A stretch of DNA of 64,000 nucleotides from Mycolicibacterium agri (GTDB taxonomy: Bacteria; Actinomycetota; Actinomycetes; Mycobacteriales; Mycobacteriaceae): assembly GCF_002553505.1 (NCBI RefSeq), contig NZ_PDCP01000004.1, positions 62,001 to 126,000 on the forward strand, given 5' to 3'. Each line of letters begins with the position of its first letter. Position 1 is the stretch's first letter. Below the pieces are notes generated by a model. The model saw nothing but the letters and a program-made list of their open reading frames with translations, had not been told where the DNA came from and searched no databases. Shown here piece by piece: positions 47,035-55,993 of the stretch. The translations under genes were made by a program, and so were the position numbers.

Positions 47035-48600
47035 GTGTTTGAATCCCTCTCCGACCGCCTCACCGGTGTCCTGTCGGGGCTGCGCGGCAAGGGGCGGCTG
47101 ACCGACGCCGACATCGACGCGACCACCCGCGAGATCCGGCTGGCGCTGCTGGAGGCCGACGTCTCGCTGCCCGTGGTGCGCGCATTCGTCGCGCGTATCA
47201 AGGAGCGCGCCCGCGGCGCGGAGGTGTCGGCGGCGCTGAACCCGGCCCAGCAGGTCGTCAAGATCGTCAACGAGGAACTCATCGGCATCCTCGGCGGTGA
47301 GACCCGCCAGCTGGCGTTCGCCAAGACCCCGCCGACGGTGATCATGCTCGCGGGTCTGCAGGGCTCCGGTAAGACCACTTTGGCCGGTAAACTCGCCAAA
47401 TGGCTTAAGGCACAAGGGCATACGCCGTTGCTGGTGGCGTGCGACCTGCAGCGCCCCGGCGCGGTGAACCAGCTGCAGATCGTCGGCGCCCAGGCAGGCG
47501 TCGAGGTCTTCGCGCCGCATCCCGGCACGTCGGCCGAAGGAGCCGCCGACGTCGGCCCCGGCGACCCGGTCAAGGTGGCCGCCGACGGCCTGGCCGAGGC
47601 CAAAGCCAAGCTGTTCGACGTCGTCATCGTCGACACCGCCGGCCGCCTCGGCATCGACCAGGAACTGATGGCGCAGGCCGCGGCGATCCGCGACGCCGTC
47701 GATCCCGACGAAGTGCTGTTCGTCGTGGACGCGATGATCGGCCAGGACGCCGTCACCACGGCGGAAGCGTTCCGCGAAGGGGTCGGGTTCACCGGTGTCG
47801 TGCTGACCAAGCTGGACGGCGACGCCCGCGGCGGCGCGGCGCTGTCGGTACGCGAGGTCACCGGCGTGCCGATCCTGTTCGCGTCGGCAGGCGAGAAGCT
47901 CGACGACTTCGACGTCTTCCACCCCGACCGGATGGCCAGCCGCATCCTCGGTATGGGCGACGTGCTCACCCTCATCGAGCAGGCCGAGCAGGTCTTCGAC
48001 GCCCAGCGCGCCGAGGAGGCCGCCGCCAAGATCGGCACGGGTGAGCTGACGCTCGAGGACTTTCTCGAACAAATGCTGGCCATCCGCAAGATGGGCCCGA
48101 TCGGCAACCTGCTCGGGATGCTGCCCGGCGCCGGTCAGATGAAGGACGCGCTGGCCGCCGTCGACGACAAGCAGCTCGACCGCGTGCAGGCCATCATCCG
48201 CGGCATGACGCCGGAGGAACGCGCCGATCCCAAGATCATCAACGCGTCGCGTCGGCTGCGCATCGCCAACGGCTCCGGTGTGACGGTGTCGGAGGTCAAC
48301 CAGCTCGTCGACCGGTTCTTCGAGGCCCGCAAGATGATGTCGCAGATGGCCGGTCAGATGGGAATGCCGTTCGGCCGGAAGGGATCTGCACGCAAGGGTG
48401 GCAAGAACAAGAAAAAGGGGCAGAAGGGCAAGAAGGGTCGTGGTCCCACGCAGCCGAAGGCGAAGAGCCCGTTCGGCGCGGGCATGGCCGATATGCCGCC
48501 CGGTTTCCCCAATCTGACGAACATGCCCAAGGGTCTCGACGAGCTGCCGCCCGGCCTCGCCGACATCGACCTGTCGAAGCTGAAGTTCCCGAAGAACTGA
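47035..48600 (+). CDS. ffh: Signal recognition particle GTPase Ffh
   Basis: 521 residues. N domain, GTPase with G1 GLQGSGKTTLAGKLAKWL (near 106-123), QRPGAVNQLQ, DTAGRLGIDQELM and TKLDGDARGG, then the methionine-rich M domain (about 300-435; ends with TVSEVNQLVDRF) that binds 4.5S RNA and signal peptides. The last 80 residues are Lys/Gly then Pro/Met-rich. GTG at 47035. The downstream amidohydrolase ATG shares the final A of the stop, so they are coupled. Confidence 0.96.
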   Translation: MFESLSDRLTGVLSGLRGKGRLTDADIDATTREIRLALLEADVSLPVVRAFVARIKERARGAEVSAALNPAQQVVKIVNEELIGILGGETRQLAFAKTPPTVIMLAGLQGSGKTTLAGKLAKWLKAQGHTPLLVACDLQRPGAVNQLQIVGAQAGVEVFAPHPGTSAEGAADVGPGDPVKVAADGLAEAKAKLFDVVIVDTAGRLGIDQELMAQAAAIRDAVDPDEVLFVVDAMIGQDAVTTAEAFREGVGFTGVVLTKLDGDARGGAALSVREVTGVPILFASAGEKLDDFDVFHPDRMASRILGMGDVLTLIEQAEQVFDAQRAEEAAAKIGTGELTLEDFLEQMLAIRKMGPIGNLLGMLPGAGQMKDALAAVDDKQLDRVQAIIRGMTPEERADPKIINASRRLRIANGSGVTVSEVNQLVDRFFEARKMMSQMAGQMGMPFGRKGSARKGGKNKKKGQKGKKGRGPTQPKAKSPFGAGMADMPPGFPNLTNMPKGLDELPPGLADIDLSKLKFPKN

Positions 48601-49682
48601 TGCGGCTGCACATCCGGGGCAGGAGCCTGCCCGACGAGCAGCCGGTGCAGTGGTGGATCGTCGACGGAGTGCTCAGCGCCGAGCCGGTGGCGGGTGCCGA
48701 AACCGTCTTCGGCGCCGACGGCGACGACGGCTGGATCGTGCCGGGACTGGTCGACGCGCACTGCCACGTCGGGCTCGGCGACGACGGCCCTCTCGACAAC
48801 CTCGACGACTGCGTCGAGCAGGCCGAGATCGAGCGCGGTGTCGGGGCGCTGCTGCTGCGCGACTGCGGCTCGCCGATCGACACCCGCGCCCTCGACGACC
48901 GCGACGATCTGCCGCGCATCATCCGGCACGGCCGCCATCTGGCCCGGCCCAAGCGCTACAACCGCGGTTTCGCGATCGAGCTGGAGGACGAGTCGCAGTT
49001 GCCGGACGCGGTCGCCGAACAGGCGCGTCTCGGCGACGGCTGGGTCAAGCTCGTCGGCGACTGGATCGACAGGCAGATCGGCGACCTGGCCCCGCTGTGG
49101 TCCGACGACGTGCTGAAAGCGGCCATCTCCGCCGCGCACGCCGAAGGGGCCCGCGTCACCGCGCACGTCTTCAGCGAGGACGCGCTGCCCGGCCTGATCG
49201 AGGCGGGCATCGACTGCATCGAGCACGGAACCGGCCTGACCGACGACACCGTCGAGATGATGGTCGAACACGGCACGGCGCTGGTTCCGACGCTGATCAA
49301 CATCGAGAACTTCCCTGGCATCGCGGACGCGGCGACGAAGTACCCGATCTACGAGCGCCACATGCGCGACCTTTACGAGCGCAGCCTGCCGCGCATCGCC
49401 GCCGCCCGCGAAGCCGGCGTGCCGATCTTCGCAGGCACCGATGCAGGCAGCATGGTGGCCCACGGCCGCATCGGCGACGAGATCGATGCCCTCAAGCGCA
49501 TCGGGATGACCCCGACGCAGGCGCTGGGCGCGGCCAGTTGGACCGCTCGGCAATGGCTGCGACGGCCCGGCCTCGAACACGGCGCGCCCGCGGATCTTGT
49601 CTGCTACCACGACGATCCGCGCACCGGCGCAAGCGTCATCGAGCATCCCGCGCTGGTGATCCTGGGTGGCCGCGTCTACTGA
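48600..49682 (+). CDS. Metal-dependent amidohydrolase
   Basis: 360-residue amidohydrolase-superfamily protein (imidazolonepropionase/prolidase-like branch). Metal ligands: VDAHCHVGLG (HxH, near 54-57), HVFSEDALPGLI, CIEHGTGL and the Asp in FAGTDAGSMVAHG (near 278-290). The first 45 residues form the small beta domain with VDGVLSAEP. ATG 48600 overlaps the ffh stop. Substrate unknown. Corresponds to Rv2915c. The next gene overlaps its last 17 bp. Confidence 0.9.
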   Translation: MRLHIRGRSLPDEQPVQWWIVDGVLSAEPVAGAETVFGADGDDGWIVPGLVDAHCHVGLGDDGPLDNLDDCVEQAEIERGVGALLLRDCGSPIDTRALDDRDDLPRIIRHGRHLARPKRYNRGFAIELEDESQLPDAVAEQARLGDGWVKLVGDWIDRQIGDLAPLWSDDVLKAAISAAHAEGARVTAHVFSEDALPGLIEAGIDCIEHGTGLTDDTVEMMVEHGTALVPTLINIENFPGIADAATKYPIYERHMRDLYERSLPRIAAAREAGVPIFAGTDAGSMVAHGRIGDEIDALKRIGMTPTQALGAASWTARQWLRRPGLEHGAPADLVCYHDDPRTGASVIEHPALVILGGRVY

Positions 49683-50445
49683 TATCCGGCACCGGCGCCT
49701 CGCGGCTGCGCTGGCCGTCGTGCTGGCGCTCGTGGCCGCCGCCCCGCCGGCGGCCGCCGACCCGAACGCGCTGTGGAGCATCGTGGCCGGCCAATGCGTG
49801 CCCGATCAGCGGCAGCACGCCGACCCCGCCCCGTGCGCGCTGGTGACAGGCACCTACGCGGTCCTGAAGGACATCGTGGGCGCCACCCAGTACCTGCTCA
49901 TCCCGACCGCCCGCATCACCGGCATCGAGGACCCGCAGATCCTGACCCCCGACGCGCCCAACTACTTCGCCGATGCGTGGCGCGCCAGGACCTTCGTCGA
50001 AGAACGCGCGGGCCGCGAGCTGCCCCGCGACTGGCTCAGCCTGGCCGTCAACTCGGCCGCCACGCGCACGCAGAACCAGCTGCACATCCACATCGACTGC
50101 GTGCGCGCCGACGTTCACGACGCGTTGGCCGCCCACGCCGACGACATCGGCCCGACGTGGACGCCGTTTCCGGTTCTGCTGGCCGGTCAGCCGTATCGGG
50201 CCATGGCCGTGCCGGGCGCCGAACTCACAGTGAACCCGTTCCGGTTGCTCGCCGACGGCCTGACTCCCGGGCAGGACATGGGGCAGCAGACCCTGGTGGT
50301 GGTCGGCGGCACCGCCGCCGACGGCGCCGAGCGGTTCATCCTGCTCGACGGACACTTCGACGGCGCCCGCCCGGGCAGCGGCTCCGGGGAGGACCTGCAG
50401 GACCATGCGGCCTGCCCGCCGCGGCCCGAGTCCGCCGGGAAGTGA
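49666..50445 (+). CDS. cdh: CDP-diacylglycerol pyrophosphatase (Cdh), exported
   Basis: 259-residue member of the CDP-diacylglycerol pyrophosphatase family, which hydrolyses CDP-DAG to CMP and phosphatidate. Signal peptide at about 10-31 (LAAALAVVLALVAAAPPAAA). The HIT-like catalytic motif QLHIHIDC (near 138-145), the NSAATRTQNQ lead and the FILLDGHF end are diagnostic. The GTG at 49666 overlaps the amidohydrolase; other starts would lose the signal peptide. At this site M. tuberculosis has pknI and neighbours, so it is an accessory insertion; a homologue (Rv2289) lies elsewhere there. Confidence 0.88.
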   Translation: MAASTDIRHRRLAAALAVVLALVAAAPPAAADPNALWSIVAGQCVPDQRQHADPAPCALVTGTYAVLKDIVGATQYLLIPTARITGIEDPQILTPDAPNYFADAWRARTFVEERAGRELPRDWLSLAVNSAATRTQNQLHIHIDCVRADVHDALAAHADDIGPTWTPFPVLLAGQPYRAMAVPGAELTVNPFRLLADGLTPGQDMGQQTLVVVGGTAADGAERFILLDGHFDGARPGSGSGEDLQDHAACPPRPESAGK

Positions 50446-51273
50446 TCAGGGCTGCGCGAAGCCCCAGTCGAACAGCGCCATCGCCTGCCCGTACAGGTCG
50501 CCCTGGCCGTACATCTCGACGACGATGAGCCGCCGGTTGCCGCGCTGGGCGGCGGCGACGTAGGTGTGCCGGGCCAGGTTCGTGAACCCGGTCTTGCCGG
50601 CGAAGGTGCCGGGATAGCGGGTCAGCAGTTCGTTCTGGTTGGTGATCGTCTTGCCGGGGAACTGCGCTGAGCGCTGCGCCATGATCTGCGCGATCAGCGG
50701 ATACCGCAGCGCGGTGCGGTAGATCATCGCCAGGTCGTACGGCGTGGTGATGGACTCCCAGCCCGGCCCGTCGAGACCGGACGGCGACGACGCCCTGGTG
50801 CCGCGTGCCCCGACGGCGGCGGCCTTGCGGTTCATCGCCGCGACCGCGACGCGCTGGCCGCCGAGCATGTCGGCCAGCATGTTGGCGGCGTCGTTGCCCG
50901 AGACCATCAGCAGCGCCTCGAGCAGCTGGCGGGTGGTGTAGGCCTGGCCGGGCTTCAGCCCGACGCACGAGCACTCCACCTCGGTGTGCGACTGGTTGGC
51001 GCGTGCGAAGTTGTCGGGCCGCAGGTGATCTAGCACCACCATCGCGAGCAACGGCTTGATGGTGCTGGCGGGCGCGTGCTGGGCGGAGGGGTCCTTCGAA
51101 GCCAGGATGCGGCCGGAGTCGAGATCGGCCAACAGCCACGCTTGGGCGGGACCGTCGGGCGGCGGGACCGCCCCGGACGGCTGGGCCGCAGGCTCAGCGG
51201 ACGCGCTCGGTGCGGCTACCGAGGCGGCCGCCAACGCGAGCGCGGTCAACAAGGCCGCCAAGGGTTTTCGCAC
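50446..51273 (-). CDS. D-alanyl-D-alanine carboxypeptidase, DacB2-like paralogue
   Basis: Class A low-molecular-weight penicillin-binding protein, 275 residues, trimming the terminal D-Ala of peptidoglycan. Signal peptide (LAALLTALALAAASVAAPSA). Active-site motifs: STIK (SxxK), SGN and KTG, all intact; two conserved cysteines in VECSCVGLKPG. The start GTG 51273 is chosen; a TTG eight codons upstream (51297) is possible. It lacks the membrane-anchoring tail of DacA types. About 55% alike by eye to the next gene upstream, from which it is separated by 91 bp: a tandem duplicate. Converges on cdh with no gap. Confidence 0.92.
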   Translation of the reverse strand: MRKPLAALLTALALAAASVAAPSASAEPAAQPSGAVPPPDGPAQAWLLADLDSGRILASKDPSAQHAPASTIKPLLAMVVLDHLRPDNFARANQSHTEVECSCVGLKPGQAYTTRQLLEALLMVSGNDAANMLADMLGGQRVAVAAMNRKAAAVGARGTRASSPSGLDGPGWESITTPYDLAMIYRTALRYPLIAQIMAQRSAQFPGKTITNQNELLTRYPGTFAGKTGFTNLARHTYVAAAQRGNRRLIVVEMYGQGDLYGQAMALFDWGFAQP

Positions 51274-51364
51274 GGACGCCGAGCGTATCGGCTGCAAACA
51301 CCGAATTCTGCGACGCCGAGGTCTCGAATCCGTTGCGGATCAACAACTTTTGGTCAAGCGCTGC

Positions 51365-52252
51365 TTACAGCGAGGCAACGCTCATCTGCCGGTCCTGTGC
51401 GAAGCCCCAGTCGAACAGCCCCATGGCCTGGTCCCAATACGTCGGGCCGCCCTCCTTGATGAGGCCGTACATCATGGCGATCACCAGTCGGCGGCCATTG
51501 CGGTCGGCGGCCGCGACGAAGGTCTTGCGAGCCGCGTCGGTGAACCCGGTCTTACCGCCGAGGGTGCCCGGATAGCGGTGCAGCAGTTCGTCGTCGTTGA
51601 CGATCGTCTTCTCGCCTGTTTCGGTTGGGAACGTCGCCGTCGGCTGCGAGATCGTCTGGGCGAAAACGGGATTGGCCATCGCGGCGCGGAAGATGACGGC
51701 CAGATCGTGCGGGGTGGTCGCCCCCGAGCCGGCGGGCCCGTCGAGCCCCGACGGCGTTGTCGCGTGCGTGCCTAGCGCGCCAAGCGCGGCGGCCTTGGCG
51801 TTCATCTTCGCCACCGCGACGTCATAGCCGCCGACCATGTCGGCGAGCGCGTTGGCGGCGTCGTTGCCCGACATCAGCAGCACCGCGTCGAGGAGCTGGC
51901 GCGCGGTGTAGGTGCGGCCCGGCTTGATGCCGACGCAACTGCACTCCACCTGGGTGTCGGCCTCGGTGCCGACGACGGTGGTGTTGAGGTCGGTCACCTC
52001 GTCGAGCACCGCCAGCGCCAGCAGCGTCTTGATCGTGCTGGCCGGCGGGTGCGCGACGTCCATCTCCCGCTCGGCGAGCACCTGGCCGGTGTCCATGTCG
52101 GCGACGATCCACGCCGGGGCGGGCCCGTCGGGCGGCGCCACGTTGGCGACAGGCTCGACGTTGGGGTCCGCCGACGCCTGCGGCGAGATGGGCAGCACGA
52201 CCAGGCTCAGGCACGCGGCGAGCGCGGTGAGAAACGTGGAAAACCTCCCCAT
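51365..52252 (-). CDS. dacB2: D-alanyl-D-alanine carboxypeptidase DacB2
   Basis: 295-residue exported penicillin-binding protein with signal peptide (FLTALAACLSLVVLPISPQASA). Motifs STIK, SGN and KTG are complete, and the VECSCVGIKPG segment matches the paralogue. Its end, MGLFDWGFAQDRQMSVASL, resembles Rv2911 DacB2 much more than the neighbouring copy does, so this is the orthologue. The ATG at 52252 has GGGGAGG close upstream on the minus strand. It diverges from the SnoaL-like gene by 42 bp. Mycobacterial DacB2 affects cell-wall D-Ala content and colony morphology. Confidence 0.94.
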   Translation of the reverse strand: MGRFSTFLTALAACLSLVVLPISPQASADPNVEPVANVAPPDGPAPAWIVADMDTGQVLAEREMDVAHPPASTIKTLLALAVLDEVTDLNTTVVGTEADTQVECSCVGIKPGRTYTARQLLDAVLLMSGNDAANALADMVGGYDVAVAKMNAKAAALGALGTHATTPSGLDGPAGSGATTPHDLAVIFRAAMANPVFAQTISQPTATFPTETGEKTIVNDDELLHRYPGTLGGKTGFTDAARKTFVAAADRNGRRLVIAMMYGLIKEGGPTYWDQAMGLFDWGFAQDRQMSVASL

Positions 52253-52294
52253 GGAACGAGCAGCCTAGCCCCGTGCGCCGCGGGCAGGGACCGG

Positions 52295-52747
52295 ATGCGA
52301 ACCAAGCCATGCAAGATGGACGGCATGCTGCGCGCCGAAGAGATGTCCGACCGCCTGGAACTACAGGACCTGCTGATCAGGTACTCCGAGGCCATCGACC
52401 GCCGCGAGTTCGACGAGCTGGACGCGATCTTCACCCCCGACGCCTACATCGACTACCGCGACACCGGTGGCATCGACGGTCGATATCCCGAGGTCAAGAA
52501 GTGGCTCGCCGAGGTGCTGCCCAGCTTTTTCGAGCGCAACGCCCACATGCTGGGCCTTCCCGCGATCAAGCTGGCAGGCGACACCGCCACCGCGCGCACC
52601 TTCTGCTTCAACCCGATGATCCTGCGGGGTGACACGCCCAAGGTCATGCAGGTGGGCGTCTGGTACGACGACGAGTTCGTCCGCACGGCCGACGGGTGGC
52701 GCCTGTCGCGCCGCGTCGAGGTGAAGTGCTACGACAAGGTCCTGTGA
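52295..52747 (+). CDS. SnoaL/NTF2-like fold protein
   Basis: 150 residues of the SnoaL-like cone fold. Core: LELQDLLIRYSEAIDRREFDELDAIFTPDAYIDY with the cavity Tyr/Asp pairs, and the last strand VKCYDKVL. ATG 52295 has AGGGA four bases upstream; in-frame ATGs at 52316 and 52325 are alternatives that keep the fold. Function unknown; relatives include dehydratases and isomerases. Matches Rv2910c beside rpsP. Confidence 0.85.
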   Translation: MRTKPCKMDGMLRAEEMSDRLELQDLLIRYSEAIDRREFDELDAIFTPDAYIDYRDTGGIDGRYPEVKKWLAEVLPSFFERNAHMLGLPAIKLAGDTATARTFCFNPMILRGDTPKVMQVGVWYDDEFVRTADGWRLSRRVEVKCYDKVL

Positions 52748-52773
52748 CGCACGATCTGTGCGGCCGCACGAGC

Positions 52774-52821
52774 GCGATTTCCCCCGGTAGCGGCCGGTCT
52801 GGCACAATGGGCGGCTGTCTG
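52774..52821 (+). promoter_or_regulatory. rpsP promoter block, matched by one before rplS
   Basis: GCGATTT (52774-52780), then TCTGGCACAAT (52798-52808) and TGTCTG (52816-52821). The first two elements recur at identical spacing before rplS (57074-57108). CACAAT is a plausible -10. A leader of about 115 bases follows before the rpsP start. Confidence 0.6.
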
Positions 52822-52933
52822 CCGCAGGACTCCGGCCCTGCGCGGTCACACACGTAAGGCAAAACCGGGTCCGGGCATCCCGCCCGCGATCGCTGAATTG
52901 CAGCGTGGCAATCACAGGAGAGTTCTTTTCACC

Positions 52934-53503
52934 ATGGCTGTCAAGATCAAGCTGACTCGGCTTGGCAAGATCCGCAACCCGCAGTACCGCATCGCCGTCG
53001 CCGACGCGCGCACCCGCCGCGACGGGCGCGCCATCGAGATCATCGGCCGCTACCACCCGAAGGAAGAGCCCAGCCTCATCGAGATCAACTCGGAGCGGGC
53101 TCAGTACTGGCTGAGCGTGGGCGCGCAGCCGACCGAACCGGTGCTGGCGCTGCTGAAGATCACCGGTGACTGGCAGAAGTTCAAGGGCCTGCCCGGCGCC
53201 GAGGGGTCGCTGAAGGTCAAGGAGCCCAAGCCCAGCAAGCTCGACTTGTTCAACGCCGCACTCGCCGAGGCCGAAGGCGGCCCGAGCACCGAGGCCACCA
53301 CCGCCAAGAAGAAGAAGGCGCCCGCCAAGAAGGCTGCCGAGAAAGGCTCGGAGAAGGCCTCCGACAAGGATTCCGCCAAGGCCGGCGACGACAAGGCTGA
53401 GACGGCTCCCGAGGCCAAAGCCGAGCCTGCCGCCGTCAAGGACCAGTCCGAGGCCGCCGCCGAGGGCCAGGACGCCACCGCCGCCGGCAACTCCGAGAGC
53501 TAG
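52934..53503 (+). CDS. rpsP: 30S ribosomal protein S16 with long acidic/basic tail
   Basis: 189 residues; the conserved S16 domain ([20 protein letters not shown] to about residue 95) is followed by a roughly 95-residue disordered tail rich in Lys, Ala, Glu and Asp ([18 protein letters not shown] then acidic). Typical S16 is 80-100 residues, though mycobacterial forms have extensions. ATG 52934 is set by the MAVKIKL opening. It leads the khpA-rimM-trmD group. The tail may fold back or bind rRNA; unproven. Confidence 0.96.
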   Translation: MAVKIKLTRLGKIRNPQYRIAVADARTRRDGRAIEIIGRYHPKEEPSLIEINSERAQYWLSVGAQPTEPVLALLKITGDWQKFKGLPGAEGSLKVKEPKPSKLDLFNAALAEAEGGPSTEATTAKKKKAPAKKAAEKGSEKASDKDSAKAGDDKAETAPEAKAEPAAVKDQSEAAAEGQDATAAGNSES

Positions 53504-53512
53504 GCGAGCGCG

Positions 53513-53755
53513 ATGAGTTCTGTCGTCGTCGACGCCGTCGAGCACCTGGTCCGCGGCATCGTGGACAACCCCGACGATGTCCGGGTCGACATGGTGACCT
53601 CGCGCCGCGGCCGCACCGTCGAAGTGCACGTGCATCCCGACGATCTCGGCAAGGTGATCGGCCGTGGCGGCCGAACCGCGACGGCGCTGCGCACGTTGGT
53701 GGCCGGCATCGGCGGCCGCGGGATTCGCGTCGACGTGGTGGACACCGACCAGTAG
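53513..53755 (+). CDS. khpA: KH-domain RNA-binding protein KhpA
   Basis: 80-residue single KH domain with the RNA-binding loop [17 protein letters not shown] (GxxG near 48-51) and the [17 protein letters not shown] opening. In other bacteria KhpA pairs with KhpB/Jag and affects cell division and mRNA stability. The ATG at 53513 is 9 bp after rpsP, and rimM follows 5 bp later, as in the widespread rpsP-KH-rimM-trmD order (Rv2908c in M. tuberculosis). Confidence 0.93.
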   Translation: MSSVVVDAVEHLVRGIVDNPDDVRVDMVTSRRGRTVEVHVHPDDLGKVIGRGGRTATALRTLVAGIGGRGIRVDVVDTDQ

Positions 53756-53760
53756 TAGTC

Positions 53761-54282
53761 ATGGACCTCGTGGTCGGGCGGGTCGTCAAGGCGCACGGCG
53801 TGACCGGCGAGGTCGTCGTCGAGGTCCGCACCGACGACCCGGAAGCGCGGTTCGCGCCAGGCACCCGACTGCGGGCACAACCGCCCGGCGACGCGCCCGA
53901 ACGCGAATACCGCATCGACTCGGTGCGTGAGCACAGCGGACGGCTGCTCGTGCGGATCGACGGCGTCGCCGACCGTGACGCGGCAGATGCGTTGCGCGGA
54001 ACGCTGTTTGTCATCGACTCCGACGATCTGCCGCCCATCGACGACCCTGACGAGTTCTACGACCATCAACTCGAGGGGCTGCGGGTCGTCACGACGGAAG
54101 GCCGGCTGGTCGGCTATGTCAACGAAGTCCTGCACACCCCGGCGGGCGAACTGCTCTCGGTCACTTCGGAAACCGGCGCTGAAGTCCTGGTGCCGTTCGT
54201 CAGCGCCATCGTGACATCGGTATCGCTTTCGGATCGCACGATCGAGATCGATCCGCCCGAAGGCCTGCTGGACATCCAATGA
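53761..54282 (+). CDS. rimM: Ribosome maturation factor RimM
   Basis: 173 residues: N-terminal beta-barrel ([22 protein letters not shown]) and C-terminal PRC-barrel ([20 protein letters not shown] near 100-119). Assists 30S head assembly near S19. ATG 53761 starts 5 bp after khpA, and trmD begins 12 bp after its stop. Standard length and motifs. Confidence 0.95.
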   Translation: MDLVVGRVVKAHGVTGEVVVEVRTDDPEARFAPGTRLRAQPPGDAPEREYRIDSVREHSGRLLVRIDGVADRDAADALRGTLFVIDSDDLPPIDDPDEFYDHQLEGLRVVTTEGRLVGYVNEVLHTPAGELLSVTSETGAEVLVPFVSAIVTSVSLSDRTIEIDPPEGLLDIQ

Positions 54283-54294
54283 GGCCGGGTCGCT

Positions 54295-55035
54295 GTGCGC
54301 ATTGATGTGGTGACGATCTTCCCGCAGTATCTCGATCCGCTGCGACAGTCGTTGCCGGGCAAAGCGATCGAAGCCGGCATTGTCGAACTCAACGTGCACG
54401 ATCTGCGCCGCTGGACCCATGACGTGCACCGCTCCGTCGACGACGCACCCTACGGCGGCGGCCCCGGAATGGTGATGAAGGCGCCGGTGTGGGGCGAGGC
54501 GCTCGACGAAATCTGTTCTGAAGAAACGCTTCTCGTCGTTCCCACTCCAGCAGGGCGTTTGTTCACCCAAGAGACGGCGCAGCGGTATGCCTGCGAATCG
54601 CACCTTGTGTTCGCCTGCGGCCGCTACGAGGGCATCGATCAACGGGTGATGGACGACGCCGCACGCCGCATGCGCGTGGAAGAAGTCTCCATCGGCGACT
54701 ACGTGCTGCCCGGCGGCGAATCGGCGGCGCTGGTGATGATCGAGGCCGTGGTGCGTCTGCTACCCGATGTGCTCGGCAATCCCGCGTCGCTGCAAGATGA
54801 TTCGCACTCGGGACAGAACGCGGGCCTGCTCGAAGGGCCTAGCTACACCCGCCCGCCGAGCTGGCGCGGCCTCGACGTGCCCGCGGTACTGCTGTCGGGG
54901 GACCACGCAAAAATTGCGGCGTGGCGACGCGAACAGGCGCTGGCGCGCACCCGTGAACGCCGACCCGACCTGCTCGACAAAGACCTCGACAAGGGCCTCG
55001 ACAATGACGTCGACGACGACCTCGACGACGACTAG
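54295..55035 (+). CDS. trmD: tRNA (guanine37-N1)-methyltransferase TrmD with Asp-rich tail
   Basis: SPOUT methyltransferase that makes m1G37 to prevent frameshifting; 246 residues. The trefoil-knot SAM site holds [13 protein letters not shown] (near 106-118) and [19 protein letters not shown] (near 130-148); the carboxy domain has [14 protein letters not shown] 54295. After RRPDLL at about 224 comes a repetitive acidic tail ([19 protein letters not shown]) coded by reiterated CTCGACAA/GTCGAC units that is not part of the TrmD fold. Its stop is 2 bp from the convergent lipoprotein gene. Confidence 0.95.
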   Translation: MRIDVVTIFPQYLDPLRQSLPGKAIEAGIVELNVHDLRRWTHDVHRSVDDAPYGGGPGMVMKAPVWGEALDEICSEETLLVVPTPAGRLFTQETAQRYACESHLVFACGRYEGIDQRVMDDAARRMRVEEVSIGDYVLPGGESAALVMIEAVVRLLPDVLGNPASLQDDSHSGQNAGLLEGPSYTRPPSWRGLDVPAVLLSGDHAKIAAWRREQALARTRERRPDLLDKDLDKGLDNDVDDDLDDD

Positions 55036-55037
55036 TG

Positions 55038-55967
55038 CTAGATCTTGCCGCCCGGGAACATCGTCTTGACCACCCGGGTCATCGTCTCTCGGGCAGCGGC
55101 CGCGCTCGTGGGTTCCAGTGAGCTGAGCGCCATCACGTAGCGCCGGTCGGCGCCGATCACGCCGGTGGACACGTGCAACTGGTTGGCGCCGTTCCAGCAG
55201 CAGAACCAGCCCTGCTTGACCGCCACGGGTTCGGCGTAGAGCCCCTCGGGGATGCCGAAGCGCTGCGGATAGCCATCCGTCCCGGTCGGCGTGGACTGCG
55301 CCAGGTTGCTGATGATCACGTTGGCCTGCTCGGGCGGCAGGCCGCCGCTGCCGTTGAGCAGCATGTCGTAGTAGCGAACGAGATCGCTTGAGGTGCTTGT
55401 GGTGACGTCCCAGTGCCCGTTGTAGGGCGCCGTCGTTCCTGTCAACCCGTAGCGTGCCACTACGCGGGAGATGATGGCGTTGCCGCCGCTGCGGTCCCAG
55501 AAGTTCTGGGCCGCGCTGTCGTCGGAGGACCGCAGCATGATGTCGAGCGACTTGCGGTCGTCGGCCGACAGCGTCGTCTCGCCCTTGGACTCCTGGAGCA
55601 ACAGGTCGTCGGCGATGAACAGCTTCACCACCGACGCGATCGGGAACGGCTTGGTGACGCCGTTTGACACGGTCTTGCCGGTGTTGCGGTCCAGCACGAC
55701 GACCTCGATGTTGGCGCCCGACTCCGCCGCGTCGGCGGTGGCCTGCTGCACACGGGCCTCCAGCCCGTCGAACGCGGCAGTGGACTGATCAGGTGGTGGC
55801 GCCTCGGGTGGGGGAGCCGCGGGCGGCGGGGCCACCACCGACACCTGCGGCGGCTCCTTGTGTGCAGGCGGCGTGCCGTAAACCCGTGCCTCACAACCAG
55901 ATACGACCAAGGCCGCGACGACGCTGGCCGTGGTCACCGCCATCAGGCGCGAGGGCCGACGACGCAT
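55038..55967 (-). CDS. lppW: LppW-like lipoprotein, copy 1 (beta-lactamase-type serine hydrolase fold)
   Basis: 309 residues with a lipoprotein signal (VVAALVVSGC, lipobox Cys near 25), a Pro-rich linker (PPPAAPPPEAPPP) and a domain resembling class A beta-lactamases/PBPs: a candidate SxxK in ASVVKLF (SVVK), SDDSAAQNFWDRSGG and a GWFCCWNG segment in place of KTG. Absence of a clear KTG makes enzymatic activity doubtful. The ribosome site CTTGGAGGAGA is shared with copy 2 at 56051. Two copies against a single lppW that I recall in M. tuberculosis. Role unknown; located at the cell membrane. Confidence 0.88.
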   Translation of the reverse strand: MRRRPSRLMAVTTASVVAALVVSGCEARVYGTPPAHKEPPQVSVVAPPPAAPPPEAPPPDQSTAAFDGLEARVQQATADAAESGANIEVVVLDRNTGKTVSNGVTKPFPIASVVKLFIADDLLLQESKGETTLSADDRKSLDIMLRSSDDSAAQNFWDRSGGNAIISRVVARYGLTGTTAPYNGHWDVTTSTSSDLVRYYDMLLNGSGGLPPEQANVIISNLAQSTPTGTDGYPQRFGIPEGLYAEPVAVKQGWFCCWNGANQLHVSTGVIGADRRYVMALSSLEPTSAAAARETMTRVVKTMFPGGKI

Positions 55968-55993
55968 AACTCTCCTCCAAGCACCGGTTATCA

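Noticed and set aside
46509..48107. 532-residue minus-strand frame across glnD and ffh
   Set aside because: Covers two well-defined genes in antisense and has a Ser/Ala/Thr-rich composition typical of shadow frames.
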